Positions 39,126 to 49,774 of a stretch of 64,000 bases of DNA are shown here, one piece after another. Both the position numbers and the translations under genes were made by a program. This DNA is from Micromonospora tarapacensis. GTDB taxonomy: Bacteria > Actinomycetota > Actinomycetes > Mycobacteriales > Micromonosporaceae. The notes under the pieces were generated by a model that was given only the letters and a program-made list of their open reading frames with translations, made no database searches and had not been told where the DNA came from. How positions within the stretch are numbered: position 1 is the first letter of the stretch; every line of letters starts with the position of its first letter. The stretch spans positions 3,397,324-3,461,323 of the forward strand of contig NZ_JAHCDI010000004.1 in assembly GCF_019697375.1 (NCBI RefSeq), read 5' to 3'.

Positions 39126-39656
39126 ATGAGCTTTGCGCGAGTGCGAGCACTCGTTGTCGTCGGCATGCTGGCGGTGGTCGCCCTGATCTTCGTGGTCGTC
39201 GCCCTGGTCAGGGACACCCAGGGTACCGCCGGCATGGCCGATGCCTGCCCGGAGGACTGGCCGCGCGCCGACGTGAACCTGCGCGAGTCCAAGGAAGTCA
39301 AGATCAACGTGCTGAACGCCACCGACCGGCCCGGGCTGGCGGCCAGCGTCGGCGACAACTTCCGCAACCGGGACTTCCAGGTGAAGAAGGAAGCCACCGA
39401 GAAGAAGCAGATCGACGATGTGGCGGAGCTGCGCTACGGCCCGAAGGGGGTCGGCTCGGCGCACCTGCTGCGGGCGTACTTCCTCGACAACGCCGAGTAC
39501 GTCTACGACCCCAAGCGTGAGGACGACGTCGTCGACGTCGTGCTGGGCAACAGCTTCCAGCAGCTCGCCACGACCACCGAGGTCAACCAGTCGCTCGGCG
39601 ACCTGGGCGCCCCGGTCGCCCCGCCGGGTTCCTGCCCGATGCCGGTCGACAGCTGA
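39126..39656 (+). CDS. cei: LytR C-terminal domain protein (Cei-like)
   Basis: This 176-residue protein has one N-terminal membrane anchor (about 8-29, ALVVVGMLAVVALIFVVVAL) and an outside LytR_C domain (VKINVLNATDRPGLAASVGDNFRNRDF, then VVDVVLGNSFQQL). M. tuberculosis Cei (Rv2700), involved in cell-envelope integrity, has this layout and the same neighbours, DUF4193 and suhB. Two cysteines (DACPEDW and GSCPMP) flank the domain and could pair. The ATG is at 39126. The orthology is inferred from architecture and order. Confidence 0.82.
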   Translation: MSFARVRALVVVGMLAVVALIFVVVALVRDTQGTAGMADACPEDWPRADVNLRESKEVKINVLNATDRPGLAASVGDNFRNRDFQVKKEATEKKQIDDVAELRYGPKGVGSAHLLRAYFLDNAEYVYDPKREDDVVDVVLGNSFQQLATTTEVNQSLGDLGAPVAPPGSCPMPVDS

Positions 39657-39778
39657 CCGGTCGGGCGCCGTGTCCGATTTCGACGGGTCTCACCGACAGC
39701 GCCCGGGCGGCCCAGGCCGGCGGCTGATCGGCGACCTGCTGCCCGGGCCGGCCGGCCAGGGCAGCGGCGGAGCGGCGG

Positions 39779-40603
39779 TCAGGGTCCGCCGGAGGCGTCC
39801 AGCGCGGCCAGGCGGTCGTGCAGCGGGGCGAACAACGCCGGCGGAGCGGCGATGACCATGTCCGGTCCGGGGGCGAGCCCCTTGAGCCCACCGACCTGCA
39901 GGCCGGCCTCGGTGGCCACCAGCGCGCCGGCGGCCTGGTCCCAGGCGGCCAGGCCCTTCTCGTAGTAGGCGTCGGCCCGCCCCTCGGCGACGATGCAGAG
40001 GTCGACGGCGGCGGCACCGAGCCGGCGGATGTCGCGTACGTGCGGGATGAGGTCGGTCAGCACCCGGGCCTGGTGGGCGCGGCGAGCCGCGTCGTAGCCG
40101 AACCCGGTGACCACAAGTGCCTGGCCCAGCTCCGTCTCGGTCGAGCACCGCAGCCGCCTGCCCTCGCGCCAGGCCCCACCACCGGCGGTCGCGGTCCACT
40201 CCTCGCCGGTGTGGATGTTGCGCACCACGCCCGCCGTGACCTCGCCGCCCACCTCCGCGGCGATCGACACCCCGCAGTGCGCCAGCCCGTACAGGTAGTT
40301 GACGGTGCCGTCGATCGGGTCCACGATCCACCGCACCCGCGCCGGCGCCTCGACGTCCCGGGCCGCCGTGCCGTACTCCTCGCCCAACACGGCGTCGTCC
40401 GGCCGCAGCCGGCGCAGTTCGTCGGTGATCTGGCGCTCCACCACCCGATCGGCGGCGGTCACCACATCGGTGACGGTGCTCTTGGTCGCCGCGACCGAGA
40501 CGCCCTCGGCCCGCATCCGGTACGCGGTCGCCGCCGCGCCCCGCGCCACCTCGATCGCGATCTCCAGTAGCTGCTGTGGCGGTGGCGCCGAGCGTTCCAT
40601 CAT
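39779..40603 (-). CDS. suhB: Inositol-1-monophosphatase family protein
   Basis: This is a Mg2+-dependent phosphatase that hydrolyses inositol monophosphate or a related sugar phosphate. The product is 274 residues, with metal-binding motifs [21 protein letters not shown] and [31 protein letters not shown], which carries the third acidic site. Order with cei and sigA matches Rv2701c. Inositol phosphate turnover feeds phosphatidylinositol and mycothiol synthesis in actinobacteria. The start is ATG at 40603 (a second ATG follows directly at 40600). Confidence 0.9.
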   Translation of the reverse strand: MMERSAPPPQQLLEIAIEVARGAAATAYRMRAEGVSVAATKSTVTDVVTAADRVVERQITDELRRLRPDDAVLGEEYGTAARDVEAPARVRWIVDPIDGTVNYLYGLAHCGVSIAAEVGGEVTAGVVRNIHTGEEWTATAGGGAWREGRRLRCSTETELGQALVVTGFGYDAARRAHQARVLTDLIPHVRDIRRLGAAAVDLCIVAEGRADAYYEKGLAAWDQAAGALVATEAGLQVGGLKGLAPGPDMVIAAPPALFAPLHDRLAALDASGGP

Positions 40604-40888
40604 CGGTCCCCTTCCCGCACGGCCGGGTATCCGGGTTCCGCGCGAGTATCATCCTTACAAAGTCCAAAAGCGCACCGAATCGGCGGTCCCGACCGCCGAT
40701 CAGCCGTGCGGCGCAGGATGATCGCCGCAGACGGCGTTACAATTCACCCCTGCCCACGCGCCACGGACCGCCAGATGACCGGACGGCCCGGGACACGGGG
40801 GTTCCTCAACCACATCGTCCGACACGGTGCCCCACGCTGCGTCGGACGATCCCGGCCGTGCTCGCTCTTCGCCTCCGGAAGGTCATTC
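40604..40888. promoter_or_regulatory. 285-bp leader and promoter region of sigA
   Basis: There is no gene in this gap between divergent suhB and sigA. A TACAAT at about 40737-40742 could be a -10 box for sigA, but I see no good -35 at 17-18 bp upstream. The patch at 40650-40680 (ACAAAGTCCAAAAGC) is poorer in GC and may serve the suhB promoter. The long leader to the GTG at 40889 suggests post-transcriptional control. Confidence 0.35.
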
Positions 40889-42487
<1,599 letters not shown>

Positions 42488-42732
42488 TCAGGATTCGTCA
42501 ACTGATCGTGCCGTTTTGGTCACTTGGTGTGCAACACCGGATGGTGATCGGGTGGTTGCACGAATGTGATCGTTGACGTGGCACCCTGGGTGCACGGCAC
42601 ACTAGTCCGTGCCATGTGTGACCTCGGTCCCCCGCGGGCACACAGGGAAGGCGAGGCCCGGCAAGGATGTTGCACGATAGGTGACCAAGACCGAAGAGAG
42701 TGTTCATCGGTGACGACCAGAGGAGGAAGGCG
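42488..42732. promoter_or_regulatory. 245-bp region with inverted repeat and candidate promoter
   Basis: There is no gene in this gap between sigA and the DUF7455 gene. GTGCAAC and GTTGCAC arms around 42530-42562 (GTGCAACACC ... GGTGGTTGCAC) form a hairpin that may end sigA transcription. TTGACG at 42573-42578 is a good -35, with an ill-defined -10 near ACACTAGT (42598-42605). GGAGG follows before the next start. Confidence 0.45.
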
Positions 42733-42966
42733 ATGACCCCGACCCTCACGCCGCCGCCCGAGACGGTGAGCCCCCCGGCCGCCGATGAACGGTGCGACCG
42801 CTGCAATGCCGCCGGCAAGCTCCGGATCACCCTGTCGGGTGGCAGTGAGTTGGTGTTCTGTGGACACCACGCCAACAAGTACGCGGAGGATCTTGTCAAG
42901 ATCACCGTGCGGTACACGACGGAGCCGGAGTTCACCTGGCGCGGCGCTGACCTGATGGCCAACTGA
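42733..42966 (+). CDS. DUF7455 small zinc-binding-type protein
   Basis: This 77-residue protein has CDRCNAAGKLRITLSGGSELVFCGHHANKYAEDL, a CxxC plus CxxH pattern likely to bind zinc. The family is actinobacterial and uncharacterised. The ATG at 42733 has one of the strongest ribosome sites in the window (AGGAGGAAGG at 42721-42730), which suggests high expression. It is followed by a strong hairpin terminator, so it is a single-gene transcript. Its place after sigA is common in actinobacteria. Confidence 0.87.
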   Translation: MTPTLTPPPETVSPPAADERCDRCNAAGKLRITLSGGSELVFCGHHANKYAEDLVKITVRYTTEPEFTWRGADLMAN

Positions 42967-42984
42967 GGGGCTCAGCAACTCGAC

Positions 42985-43023
42985 AGCCGGCCGGAGACCC
43001 CTTGGGGGTGTCTCCGGCCGGCT
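42985..43023. terminator. Strong bidirectional terminator hairpin
   Basis: AGCCGGCCGGAGAC (42985-42998) pairs with GTCTCCGGCCGGCT (43010-43023), and extra C/G pairs close the loop. It lies between the convergent DUF7455 and helicase genes and ends in CTTCTG on the plus side. Confidence 0.88.
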
Positions 43024-43051
43024 TCTGCGTTCCCTGCGACGTCCGCGGGCC

Positions 43052-44782
43052 TCAGAGGGTCTGCACGGTGGCGATGCGTTCCTCGAGCTGCTCGATGGTG
43101 GCCTGGGCGCTCGGCGGGCCGCCGCAGAGCCGGCGCAGCTCGGCGTGGATCTTGCCGTGCGGTTGACCCGTACGGTGGTGCCGAGCCGCCACCAGAGCAT
43201 TGAGCTGGCGCCGCAGTGCCACCCGGCGCTGCGCGGCGCTCATCGGTGCCGGCGGCGCGGCGGACGGCACCGCCGGCACGGTCGACCGCTCGGCCGCCCG
43301 GCGGCGCTGGGCGGCGAGTTGATCAGCCTGCCGCTTGGACAGCAGCGCCGCCACCTGTTCCGAGGTGAGCAGCCCGGGCAGGCCCAGGAACTCCTCCTCC
43401 TCCGGCGTGCCGGCCTGGGCCGCCGTGCCGAAGGAAGCCCCGTCGAAGATCACCTGGTCCAACTCGGCGGTGGCGGACAGCGCGGCGAAGCGCTTGTCCA
43501 GCTCACCGCTGGCCTGGTCGCCGCGCTGCGCCCGCTCCAGCAGGTCGTCGTCGAAGCCCTCCCGGTCGGACGGCTTGCCGAGTACGTGATCCCGCTCGGT
43601 CTCCATCTCGCTGGCCAGCCCCAGCAGGTGCGGCACGCTGGGCAGGAAGACCGAGGCGGTCTCTCCCGGTCGCCGAGCCCGGACGAACCGCCCGATCGCC
43701 TGCGCGAAGTAGAGCGGGGTGCTGGCGCTGGTCGCGTAGACGCCGACGGCAAGCCGGGGGATGTCCACGCCTTCGGACACCATCCGCACCGCGACCAGCC
43801 AACGCTGTTGGGACGCCGCGAACGTCGCGATCCGGGCCGAGGCGCCCACGTCGTCGGAGAGCACGACGGCGGCCTTCTCCCCCGTCACCTTCTCGATGAG
43901 CTTGGCGTACGAGCGGGCCGCCTGCTGGTCGCTGGCGATGACCAGCCCACCCGCGTCGGGCATGCCCGCCTCGCGCAGCACGGTCAGCCGGGCGTCGGCG
44001 GCCCGCAACACCTGCGGCATCCAGTCACCGGCCGGGTCCAGGGCGGTACGCCAGGCCTGGGCGACCAGGTCCTGCGTCATCGGCTCACCCAGCCGGGCGG
44101 CCAGTTCCTCCCCGGCGTTGGTGCGCCACCGGGTCTCCCCCGAGTAGGCCAGGAACAACACCGGGCGCACCACGCCCTCGCGCAGCGCCTCGCCGTAGCC
44201 GTACACCGAGTCGGCCCGGGAGCGCAGCAGGCCGTCGCCGCCCCGCTCGTAGCTGACGAACGGGATGGGATTGTCGTCGGAACGGAACGGCGTGCCGGTC
44301 AGCATCAGCCGCCGTACCGCGGGCTCGAAGGCCGCCTTCACCCCGTCACCCCAGGTGCGCGAGTCGCCGGCGTGGTGGATCTCGTCGAGGATGACCAGGG
44401 TGCGTCGGGTCATGGTGCGCCGCCGGTGCACCTGCGGCGCCATCCCGACCTGGGCATAGGTGACCACGGCGCCGTGGAAGTCGGCCGCGGAGTGCAGGTC
44501 GGCGTTGCGGAAGGCGGCGTCGAGCTGGATGCCCACCCGCGCCGCCGAATCGGCCCACTGGGTCTTCAGATGCTCGGTCGGTGCGACCACGGTGATCGCC
44601 TCCACGCTGCCGTCGGCGAGCAGCTCGGCGGCGATCCGCAGGGCGAAGGTGGTCTTTCCGGCACCGGGCGTGGCGACCGTGGTGAAGTCCTCGCTGCGCT
44701 GGCGCAGGTACTCCACCAGGGCCTTGCGCTGCCAGGCGCGCAGGGGCGGAAACGTCTCGAGCGCCGGCGTCCGGGCTGCCAC
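43052..44782 (-). CDS. DEAD/DEAH-box helicase of the ERCC3/XPB-like or restriction-like superfamily 2
   Basis: This 576-residue protein has the SF2 motor: Walker A TPGAGKTTFALRIAAEL, ILDEIHHAGD, LMLTGTPFRSDDNPI, and motif VI AIGRFVRARRPGE. A Gln-type motif (LRAWQRKALVEYL) precedes Walker A. The C-terminal ~120 residues are helical and charged (LSKRQADQLAAQRRRAAERS). Function is likely duplex remodelling in DNA repair or RNA work, but the substrate is unknown. The start is the GTG at 44782, with GAGAGGAGCG upstream as ribosome site. Confidence 0.85.
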   Translation of the reverse strand: MAARTPALETFPPLRAWQRKALVEYLRQRSEDFTTVATPGAGKTTFALRIAAELLADGSVEAITVVAPTEHLKTQWADSAARVGIQLDAAFRNADLHSAADFHGAVVTYAQVGMAPQVHRRRTMTRRTLVILDEIHHAGDSRTWGDGVKAAFEPAVRRLMLTGTPFRSDDNPIPFVSYERGGDGLLRSRADSVYGYGEALREGVVRPVLFLAYSGETRWRTNAGEELAARLGEPMTQDLVAQAWRTALDPAGDWMPQVLRAADARLTVLREAGMPDAGGLVIASDQQAARSYAKLIEKVTGEKAAVVLSDDVGASARIATFAASQQRWLVAVRMVSEGVDIPRLAVGVYATSASTPLYFAQAIGRFVRARRPGETASVFLPSVPHLLGLASEMETERDHVLGKPSDREGFDDDLLERAQRGDQASGELDKRFAALSATAELDQVIFDGASFGTAAQAGTPEEEEFLGLPGLLTSEQVAALLSKRQADQLAAQRRRAAERSTVPAVPSAAPPAPMSAAQRRVALRRQLNALVAARHHRTGQPHGKIHAELRRLCGGPPSAQATIEQLEERIATVQTL

Positions 44783-44961
44783 GCGTTCGCTCCTCTCCGA
44801 CCGCAGGTTGTCCCGGCCGCAGGCCGGCGGACCCGGGCCGAGGGGCACGGGTAGCGGCCCCACGAAAAGGCCTCCGCGCATCGAGCCGCGAAGGCCGACT
44901 CAGCATAACCAGGGCTGGCCACCCTGCCCACCGGACGCCACACCGGTCAGCGCGGTGCCCT

Positions 44962-45618
44962 TCACCACTGCGGTGGCGGACCACCCATGCCGGCACCCGG
45001 CGGACGCAGCGTGGCCACCGGTGCCGACCAGCGCCGGCGCAGCGCCACCAGGCGGATGCCGAAGACCAGCAGCACGGCGGCGGTCAGCGGGATCGGTCCG
45101 GTTTGCCCGAGAGCGGCGAGGAGGGCCACCACGATCGAGCCGATGAGCGAGGCGACGGCGTAGATCTCCCGGCGCAGCACCACCGGGATCTCCCCGGTGA
45201 GCAGGTCGCGGCCCAGCCCGCCACCGATCGCGGTGAGCATGCCGATCAGGCAGGCGCCGACCGGCGGAACCTGGACGTCGAGGGCCTTGAGCGTGCCGGT
45301 GACGGTGAACAGGCCGAGCCCGGCCGCGTCCAGCACCAGTACCGCGGTCCGCAACCTGGCCAGCTGGGGATGCAGCCAGAAGACCGACGCGGCGGTGACG
45401 GCGGCGGTGGTCGCGTAGCGCCAGTCGGCGAACGCCAGCGGCGGGACCTCGTCGATCACCAGGTCCCGGACGATCCCGCCACCGAGGGCGGCGACGAAGC
45501 CGACGAAGACGACGCCGAACAGGTCGAGCCGCTTGGCCACCGCCGCGGACGCACCCGAGGCGGCAAAGACCGCGACGCCGGCCAGGTCGGCCAGGAGCAG
45601 GGCGGTGGAGGTGGTCAC
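44962..45618 (-). CDS. TRIC/UPF0126 family membrane channel
   Basis: This 218-residue protein has two repeats of three membrane segments with glycine motifs: LGGGIVRDLVIDEVPPLAF and IGGGLGRDLLTGEIPVVLRREIYAV. The duplicated GGGxxRD(x)L signature is diagnostic. Prokaryotic TRIC proteins form trimeric cation channels. It is alone on the minus strand, 40 bp from the stop of the DUF3039 gene upstream. The start is a GTG at 45618. Confidence 0.88.
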   Translation of the reverse strand: MTTSTALLLADLAGVAVFAASGASAAVAKRLDLFGVVFVGFVAALGGGIVRDLVIDEVPPLAFADWRYATTAAVTAASVFWLHPQLARLRTAVLVLDAAGLGLFTVTGTLKALDVQVPPVGACLIGMLTAIGGGLGRDLLTGEIPVVLRREIYAVASLIGSIVVALLAALGQTGPIPLTAAVLLVFGIRLVALRRRWSAPVATLRPPGAGMGGPPPQW

Positions 45619-45658
45619 CGCCGCAGGTTACGCGGGCGCCCGCGGATGGTGGACCGGC

Positions 45659-45877
45659 TCACTCCCGGTACGAGTCGTAGATCTCCTTGCACTTCGGGCA
45701 GACCGGCGAGCCCGGTTTGGGGATCTTCGTCACCGGGAACTTCTCCCCGCACAGCGCCACGACGAAGGTGCCCATGACGGCACTTTCGGCAATCTTTTCC
45801 TTGCGGACGTAATGGAACATCTCGGGACCGGTGTCGGCGTCCTTCAGCTCCGGACGCTCGAGGATCTGGGTACTCAC
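45659..45877 (-). CDS. DUF3039 small protein
   Basis: This 72-residue protein starts VSTQILERPELKDADTGPEMFHYVRK and ends with a zinc-ribbon-like GEKFPVTKIPKPGSPVCPKCKEIYDSY, with an additional Cys in ALCGEKF. The family is small, actinobacterial and uncharacterised. The GTG at 45877 is the start. It is divergent from psuG and lies upstream of the TRIC channel gene in the same direction. Confidence 0.85.
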   Translation of the reverse strand: MSTQILERPELKDADTGPEMFHYVRKEKIAESAVMGTFVVALCGEKFPVTKIPKPGSPVCPKCKEIYDSYRE

Positions 45878-45965
45878 GTCTGCACCTCCGACCGACAAGT
45901 CTGGCAGGTCACGCCGGCCCGGTCCACCTGAGGTGACCGGTGCGGCGGGCGTACGGTGAGCCATT

Positions 45966-46898
45966 GTGACCGACTTTCACCTTCGCTACGGCACCGAGGT
46001 GGCCCGGGCGCTGCGCGAGCACCGTCCCGTGGTGGCCCTGGAGAGCACCATCGTCTCGCACGGCCTGCCCCGGCCGGACAACCTCCGGGTGGCCCGGCAG
46101 ATCGAACAGGCCGTCCGGGACGCCGGCGCGGTGCCGGCCACCATCGGCATGGTCGCCGGTGAACTCGTGGTCGGCCTCGACGACGCCGAACTGACCCGGC
46201 TGGCCACCGCCGACGGTGTGACCAAACTCTCCGTACGCGATCTCGCGGTGGCCGCCGCGACCGGCGCGGACGGCGCCACCACCGTGGCCGCGACCAGCGC
46301 CGTGGCCGCCGCGGCCGGCATCGGCGTGTTCGCCACCGGCGGGTTGGGCGGGGTGCACCGGGAGGCCGCGCAGACCTTCGACGAGTCGGCCGACCTGGTC
46401 ACCCTGGCCCGGACTCCGATCGCGGTGGTCTGCGCCGGGGTCAAGTCGATCCTCGACGTGGGCGCCACCCTGGAACGGCTGGAGACGCTCGGGGTGGCCG
46501 TGATCGGCTATCGCACCCGCCGGTTCCCGGGCTTCTTCATCACCGACGGCGGCTTCGACCTGGACTGGTCGGTCGACTCGCCGGAGCTGGCCGCGGACGT
46601 GCTGGCCGCCCGGCAGCAGCACGGCGTGCACCACGGCGGGTTGATCGTCGCCAACCCGCTGCCCGTCGAGGAGCAGCTCGATCCGGAGCTGCACGACCGG
46701 ACGCTCGCCGAGGGGCTGGCCCGGTTGGCGCGTGACGGGGTGAGCGGCAAGGCCGTCACGCCGTTCCTGCTGGCCCACTTCCACTCCGCCACCGAGGGTG
46801 CCAGCCTGGCGGTCAATATCCGGATCATCCTGCGCAACGCCGATCTCGCGGCCCGCATCGCGGTCGCCGCCGCCGACCGTGGTGACGCCCCGGCGTGA
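45966..46898 (+). CDS. psuG: Pseudouridine-5'-phosphate glycosidase
   Basis: PsuG reversibly cleaves pseudouridine 5'-phosphate to uracil and ribose 5-phosphate. The 310-residue product has the family's blocks [66 protein letters not shown] and [14 protein letters not shown]. The GTG start at 45966 is used. Its stop overlaps the kinase gene start by 4 bases, giving a two-gene pseudouridine breakdown operon. The kinase supplies the phosphorylated substrate. Confidence 0.93.
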   Translation: MTDFHLRYGTEVARALREHRPVVALESTIVSHGLPRPDNLRVARQIEQAVRDAGAVPATIGMVAGELVVGLDDAELTRLATADGVTKLSVRDLAVAAATGADGATTVAATSAVAAAAGIGVFATGGLGGVHREAAQTFDESADLVTLARTPIAVVCAGVKSILDVGATLERLETLGVAVIGYRTRRFPGFFITDGGFDLDWSVDSPELAADVLAARQQHGVHHGGLIVANPLPVEEQLDPELHDRTLAEGLARLARDGVSGKAVTPFLLAHFHSATEGASLAVNIRIILRNADLAARIAVAAADRGDAPA

Positions 46899-47841
46899 AC
46901 GAACGAGGTGGGCGGACGGTCGAGCCCGACGCCGAACCGCCGCGCGCCGGCACCGGCCGCGTCCTGGTCGTCGGTGACGTGATCACCGACGTGGTGGCCG
47001 TTCTGGACGCGCCGCTGGAGCGCGGTTCGGACACCCGGGCGGCGATCTGGTTCACCGGTGGCGGGCAGGCGGCGAACACCGCGTCCTGGCTCGCCGCGCA
47101 GGGCGTGCCGGTGACCCTGGTCGGCGCGGTCGGCGACGACGCCGCGGGTCGGGACCGGGTGGCGGAGTTGACCGCCAGCGGGGTCGACTGCGCGGTGGAA
47201 CGGGTCGCGGCATGCCCCACCGGCACCGTCATCGTGCTGGCCGGCGGCGACGAACGGACCATGATCACCGAGCGCGGGGCGAACGTGCGGTTGCGCCCCG
47301 GTCAGGTCGACGCGGCACTGGCCGCTGCCCCGGACGCCACGCACCTGCACCTGTCCGGGTACACGCTGCTGGACGCGGACTCCGCCCCGCCGGCCTGCGC
47401 GCGCTGGCCGCCGCCCGCGAGCGCGGCCTCACCACCAGTGTCGACGCGTCGTCGGCGGCACCGCTGCGCTCGGCCGGGCCGGCGGCCTTCCTGGCCTGGG
47501 TACGCGAGGTGGACCTGCTGCTGGTGAACACCGACGAGGCCGCGGTGCTGGCCGGCGGCCTCGATCCGGCGGCCCAGGGACGGGCGCTGGTCGCCTCGGC
47601 TCGACGGGTCGTGGTCAAGCGCGGCGGCGCCGGCGCAACCTGGGTCGATCGGGACGCCACCGTGGTCGCGTCGCCGGGCCGCCGGGTGGCGGTGCTCGAC
47701 GTGACCGGGGCGGGTGACGCCTTCGCGGCCGGGCTGTTGGCCGCCTGGTTGGCCGGGGCGACGCCGGGCGACGCCCTGGGCCGGGCCACCGACCTCGGCG
47801 CGGCGGCGGTCGCACAGATCGGCGCGCGCCCGGCCGGCTGA
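46895..47841 (+). CDS. psuK: PfkB-family carbohydrate kinase, probable pseudouridine kinase (apparent frameshift)
   Basis: This is a ribokinase-like kinase that probably phosphorylates pseudouridine. The N-terminal half has [30 protein letters not shown] (family signature 1). The C-terminal half has [12 protein letters not shown] and [20 protein letters not shown] (signature 2 with catalytic Asp). The frame shifts at about 47383-47395 (CCGCCCCGCCGGCCTG). One added base joins the halves as [16 protein letters not shown]. The GTG start overlaps psuG. Pseudouridine specificity is inferred from psuG; by sequence other sugars are possible. Confidence 0.83.
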
Positions 47842-47864
47842 ACGGCCGCGCCCGACGGGGCGGT

Positions 47865-48230
47865 TCAGGGCTCGACGTCGATGACCTTGTGTGCCGCCCG
47901 CTCCTCGGCGGTGAGGCTCATCGGCGGCGGCTCGGCCCCGGCCTGCGGACGCGACGAGAAGCGGTTCATCAGCCGGTGCTCCTCCTTCGGCGGCCGGTCG
48001 TTGGCCAGCAGCACCGCGAGCCAGGGAATGAGCACCATGCCGAGCGCGACCAGCGGCAGCCAGAGCCAGAGCAGGGGCGCCTGCGCGCCGACCAGGACCG
48101 CGCCGACGATCACGCAGGCCACCCGGATGCCCATCATCACGACGTACCGCCGTTGCCGGCTGGTCAGTTGGTCGCCCTGGCTGCGCGAGGCATCGGTGAT
48201 GAGGATCGGCCGGTACGCCTGACGCTTCAC
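47865..48230 (-). CDS. DUF3099 membrane protein
   Basis: This 121-residue protein has two membrane segments (VVMMGIRVACVIVGAVLVGAQ and LWLWLPLVALGMVLIPWLAVLLAN), a basic N terminus with ITDASRSQGDQLTSRQRRYV and a hydrophilic C terminus. The function is unknown. The family is actinobacterial. The GTG at 48230 is the start. It is divergent from the toxin-like gene at 48337. Confidence 0.85.
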   Translation of the reverse strand: MKRQAYRPILITDASRSQGDQLTSRQRRYVVMMGIRVACVIVGAVLVGAQAPLLWLWLPLVALGMVLIPWLAVLLANDRPPKEEHRLMNRFSSRPQAGAEPPPMSLTAEERAAHKVIDVEP

Positions 48231-48336
48231 CGTGAACCTCCTCGGGGTCACCACCCATCCTGTCACCCCGCCCGCGCCAGCGGCCATGTTCGCCACCCTG
48301 GGCCTATCGTGTTACCTGCGTGGTACGCTCGGCCCC

Positions 48337-48636
48337 GTGGGCAGCAGGTTCAGCTTCACCGACGAGGCGCTGGCCAACCTGACGGTCTACGACGTCACAC
48401 CGCGGGAAGTCTGGGAGGCGCTGCACAGCAGCCGGCGGGTGATCCGCCACCTGGGCGACGACGTGATGGTGGTCTACGCCACCACCGCTCGGGGACGCCG
48501 GGTGGCCGTGCTGCTCGCCGAGGCCGACGGTGCCGACAACGACTGGGACGTCCTCTCCGCCCGCGAGCTGAGCGACGTCGAAGCCAAGCGCTATGACGAG
48601 GCCGTACGGAGATCTCCGGAGACGAGGAGGCGGTGA
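48337..48636 (+). CDS. BrnT-like toxin candidate
   Basis: This 99-residue protein has an N-terminal FSFTDEALANLTVYDVTPREV, a central GDDVMVVYATTARGRRVAVLL and a C-terminal DWDVLSARELSDVEAKRYDEA. The pattern (F-x-A-N-L, VVY...RGRRV, VLSARE...RYDE) resembles the BrnT RNase toxins with their ISARKA...Y end. It is followed directly by a ribbon-helix-helix gene, in the toxin-first order of brnT-brnA. Similarity is distant and I rank it as a candidate. It could instead be an immunity or cargo protein of a TA-like pair. Start GTG at 48337. Confidence 0.55.
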   Translation: MGSRFSFTDEALANLTVYDVTPREVWEALHSSRRVIRHLGDDVMVVYATTARGRRVAVLLAEADGADNDWDVLSARELSDVEAKRYDEAVRRSPETRRR

Positions 48637-48638
48637 CG

Positions 48639-48950
48639 ATGAACCGTCACGACGCGACCAAGCAGTTCCACAGCGGCGGCGACCAGCTCGCCGATCTGAT
48701 CGACCAGAGTCACCCGGTGGAGCTGGCCAACCCCGACACCGAGACCCCGATGGTCAGCCGCTCGGTCCGGCTGCCACTGGAGACGTACGAGCGGGTCCGG
48801 GCCGTCGCCGACGCCCGGGGCATCGGCGTGACCACGCTGATGCGGCAGTGGATCGAGGCCGGGCTGGCCGACCTGGACGACTCGGCCACCGTCTCGCTGG
48901 CCGACGTCCGGCGGGCCATCGCCTCCCTCGCCCACCCGAGCGCGGCCTGA
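48639..48950 (+). CDS. Ribbon-helix-helix antitoxin candidate
   Basis: The 103-residue product has MVSRSVRLPLETYERVRAVADARGIGVTTLMRQWIEAGLAD, a CopG/Arc-type ribbon-helix-helix motif, and a short flexible N terminus that could bind the toxin. The ATG at 48639 is favoured because GAGGAGG ends 8 bases before it. A GTG at 48633 would overlap the toxin stop by 4 bases but would lie only 2 bases from that site. As an RHH protein it probably represses its own operon. Confidence 0.65.
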   Translation: MNRHDATKQFHSGGDQLADLIDQSHPVELANPDTETPMVSRSVRLPLETYERVRAVADARGIGVTTLMRQWIEAGLADLDDSATVSLADVRRAIASLAHPSAA

Positions 48951-49051
48951 CCGCTGCTTCGGGCCGACGAGCGTCGCCCGGCCGAAAGGTGGGCACCGCC
49001 CCGCTTCGGCGCCATCGACCGTCCCTGGGTCACCGTCGACGGCGGCCCGGG

Positions 49052-49633
49052 TCAGTTCCCGGCGGTCCTGGCCTTCGCCGCCGCCTTCATCTGCTGCTTG
49101 TACTCCCGCACCAGGCGCAGCGACTCGGCATCGGTGACATCGGCGACGGAGCGATGGGCGTCCGGATCCCCGTAGCCGCCGGCCGCCTCCTGCCAGCCCG
49201 ACGGTCGCACGCCGAACCGCTTGCCGAGCAGGGCGAGGAAGATCTGCCCCTTCTGCTGACCGAACCCGGGCAGCGCGGTGATCCGCGCGAGCAGCTCCCG
49301 GCCGTCGACCGGATCGGCCCAGAGCCGGGCGGCGTCGCCGTCATAGCGCTCGACCAGCACCCGGCACATCTCCTGCACCCGGGCCGCCATGGCCTTGGGG
49401 AACCGGTGCAGGGCCGGCGGCCGGGCGAAGAGCGCCACCAGGGCCTCCGGGTCGTGGTCGGCGATCTCCCGGGCATCCAGGTCGTGCCCGAGCCGCTGGG
49501 CCAGCACGTACGGCGAGGAGAACGCCTTCTCCATCGACACCTGCTGGTCGAGAACCATCCCCACGAGTAGGGCCAGAACATTCCGATTGAGAAGTTCGTT
49601 TGCGCCAGGATCGATGGGGAGGGAGAGCGCCAT
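49052..49633 (-). CDS. HhH-GPD-type base-excision DNA repair protein
   Basis: This 193-residue protein is of the endonuclease III/HhH-GPD superfamily, with ALLVGMVLDQQVSMEKAFSSPYVL, the hairpin-helix-hairpin-like ALPGFGQQKGQIFLALLGKRFGV and a conserved DAESLRLVREYKQQMK end. It lacks the 4Fe-4S cysteines. The first ~22 codons, to the 32-bp repeat at 49545-49576, look different in base use from the rest and were supplied by the adjacent inserted island, while a second, orphan 5' end of the gene survives at 51540-51647. The current gene is still one open frame with an ATG at 49633. Confidence 0.85.
   Translation of the reverse strand: MALSLPIDPGANELLNRNVLALLVGMVLDQQVSMEKAFSSPYVLAQRLGHDLDAREIADHDPEALVALFARPPALHRFPKAMAARVQEMCRVLVERYDGDAARLWADPVDGRELLARITALPGFGQQKGQIFLALLGKRFGVRPSGWQEAAGGYGDPDAHRSVADVTDAESLRLVREYKQQMKAAAKARTAGN
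49545..49576. repeat. 32-bp direct repeat, left copy (island boundary)
   Basis: A perfect 32-bp sequence, beginning TGGTCGAGAACC and ending GAGTAGGGCCAG, is repeated at 51559-51590. It lies in the HhH-GPD gene and encodes (minus strand) the conserved ALLVGMVLD. It is where the sequence of the intact gene and the remnant part ways, so it is the recombination site. Confidence 0.95.
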
Positions 49634-49774
49634 GCTCTAATGATGCCGCACCCAGCCGGCAGCGCCGGGTCGCATGGCCTGCAATCAAGACATGGTTCGA
49701 TAGAGTCTGCGCCGGGGTGACCACGAGACGCAGGAGTCGAGCTGCCATGACGGCGAACCGGGAGTCAGCTCGGC

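Noticed and set aside
42533..42562. Riboswitch in the gap after sigA
   Set aside because: The inverted repeat fits a simple hairpin. I do not see conserved elements of a known riboswitch class.
49634..49774. Search for an integrase, tRNA or IS remnant between the HhH-GPD start and darT
   Set aside because: No reading frame with recombinase motifs and no tRNA-like fold is visible. The gap is only about 140 bp.
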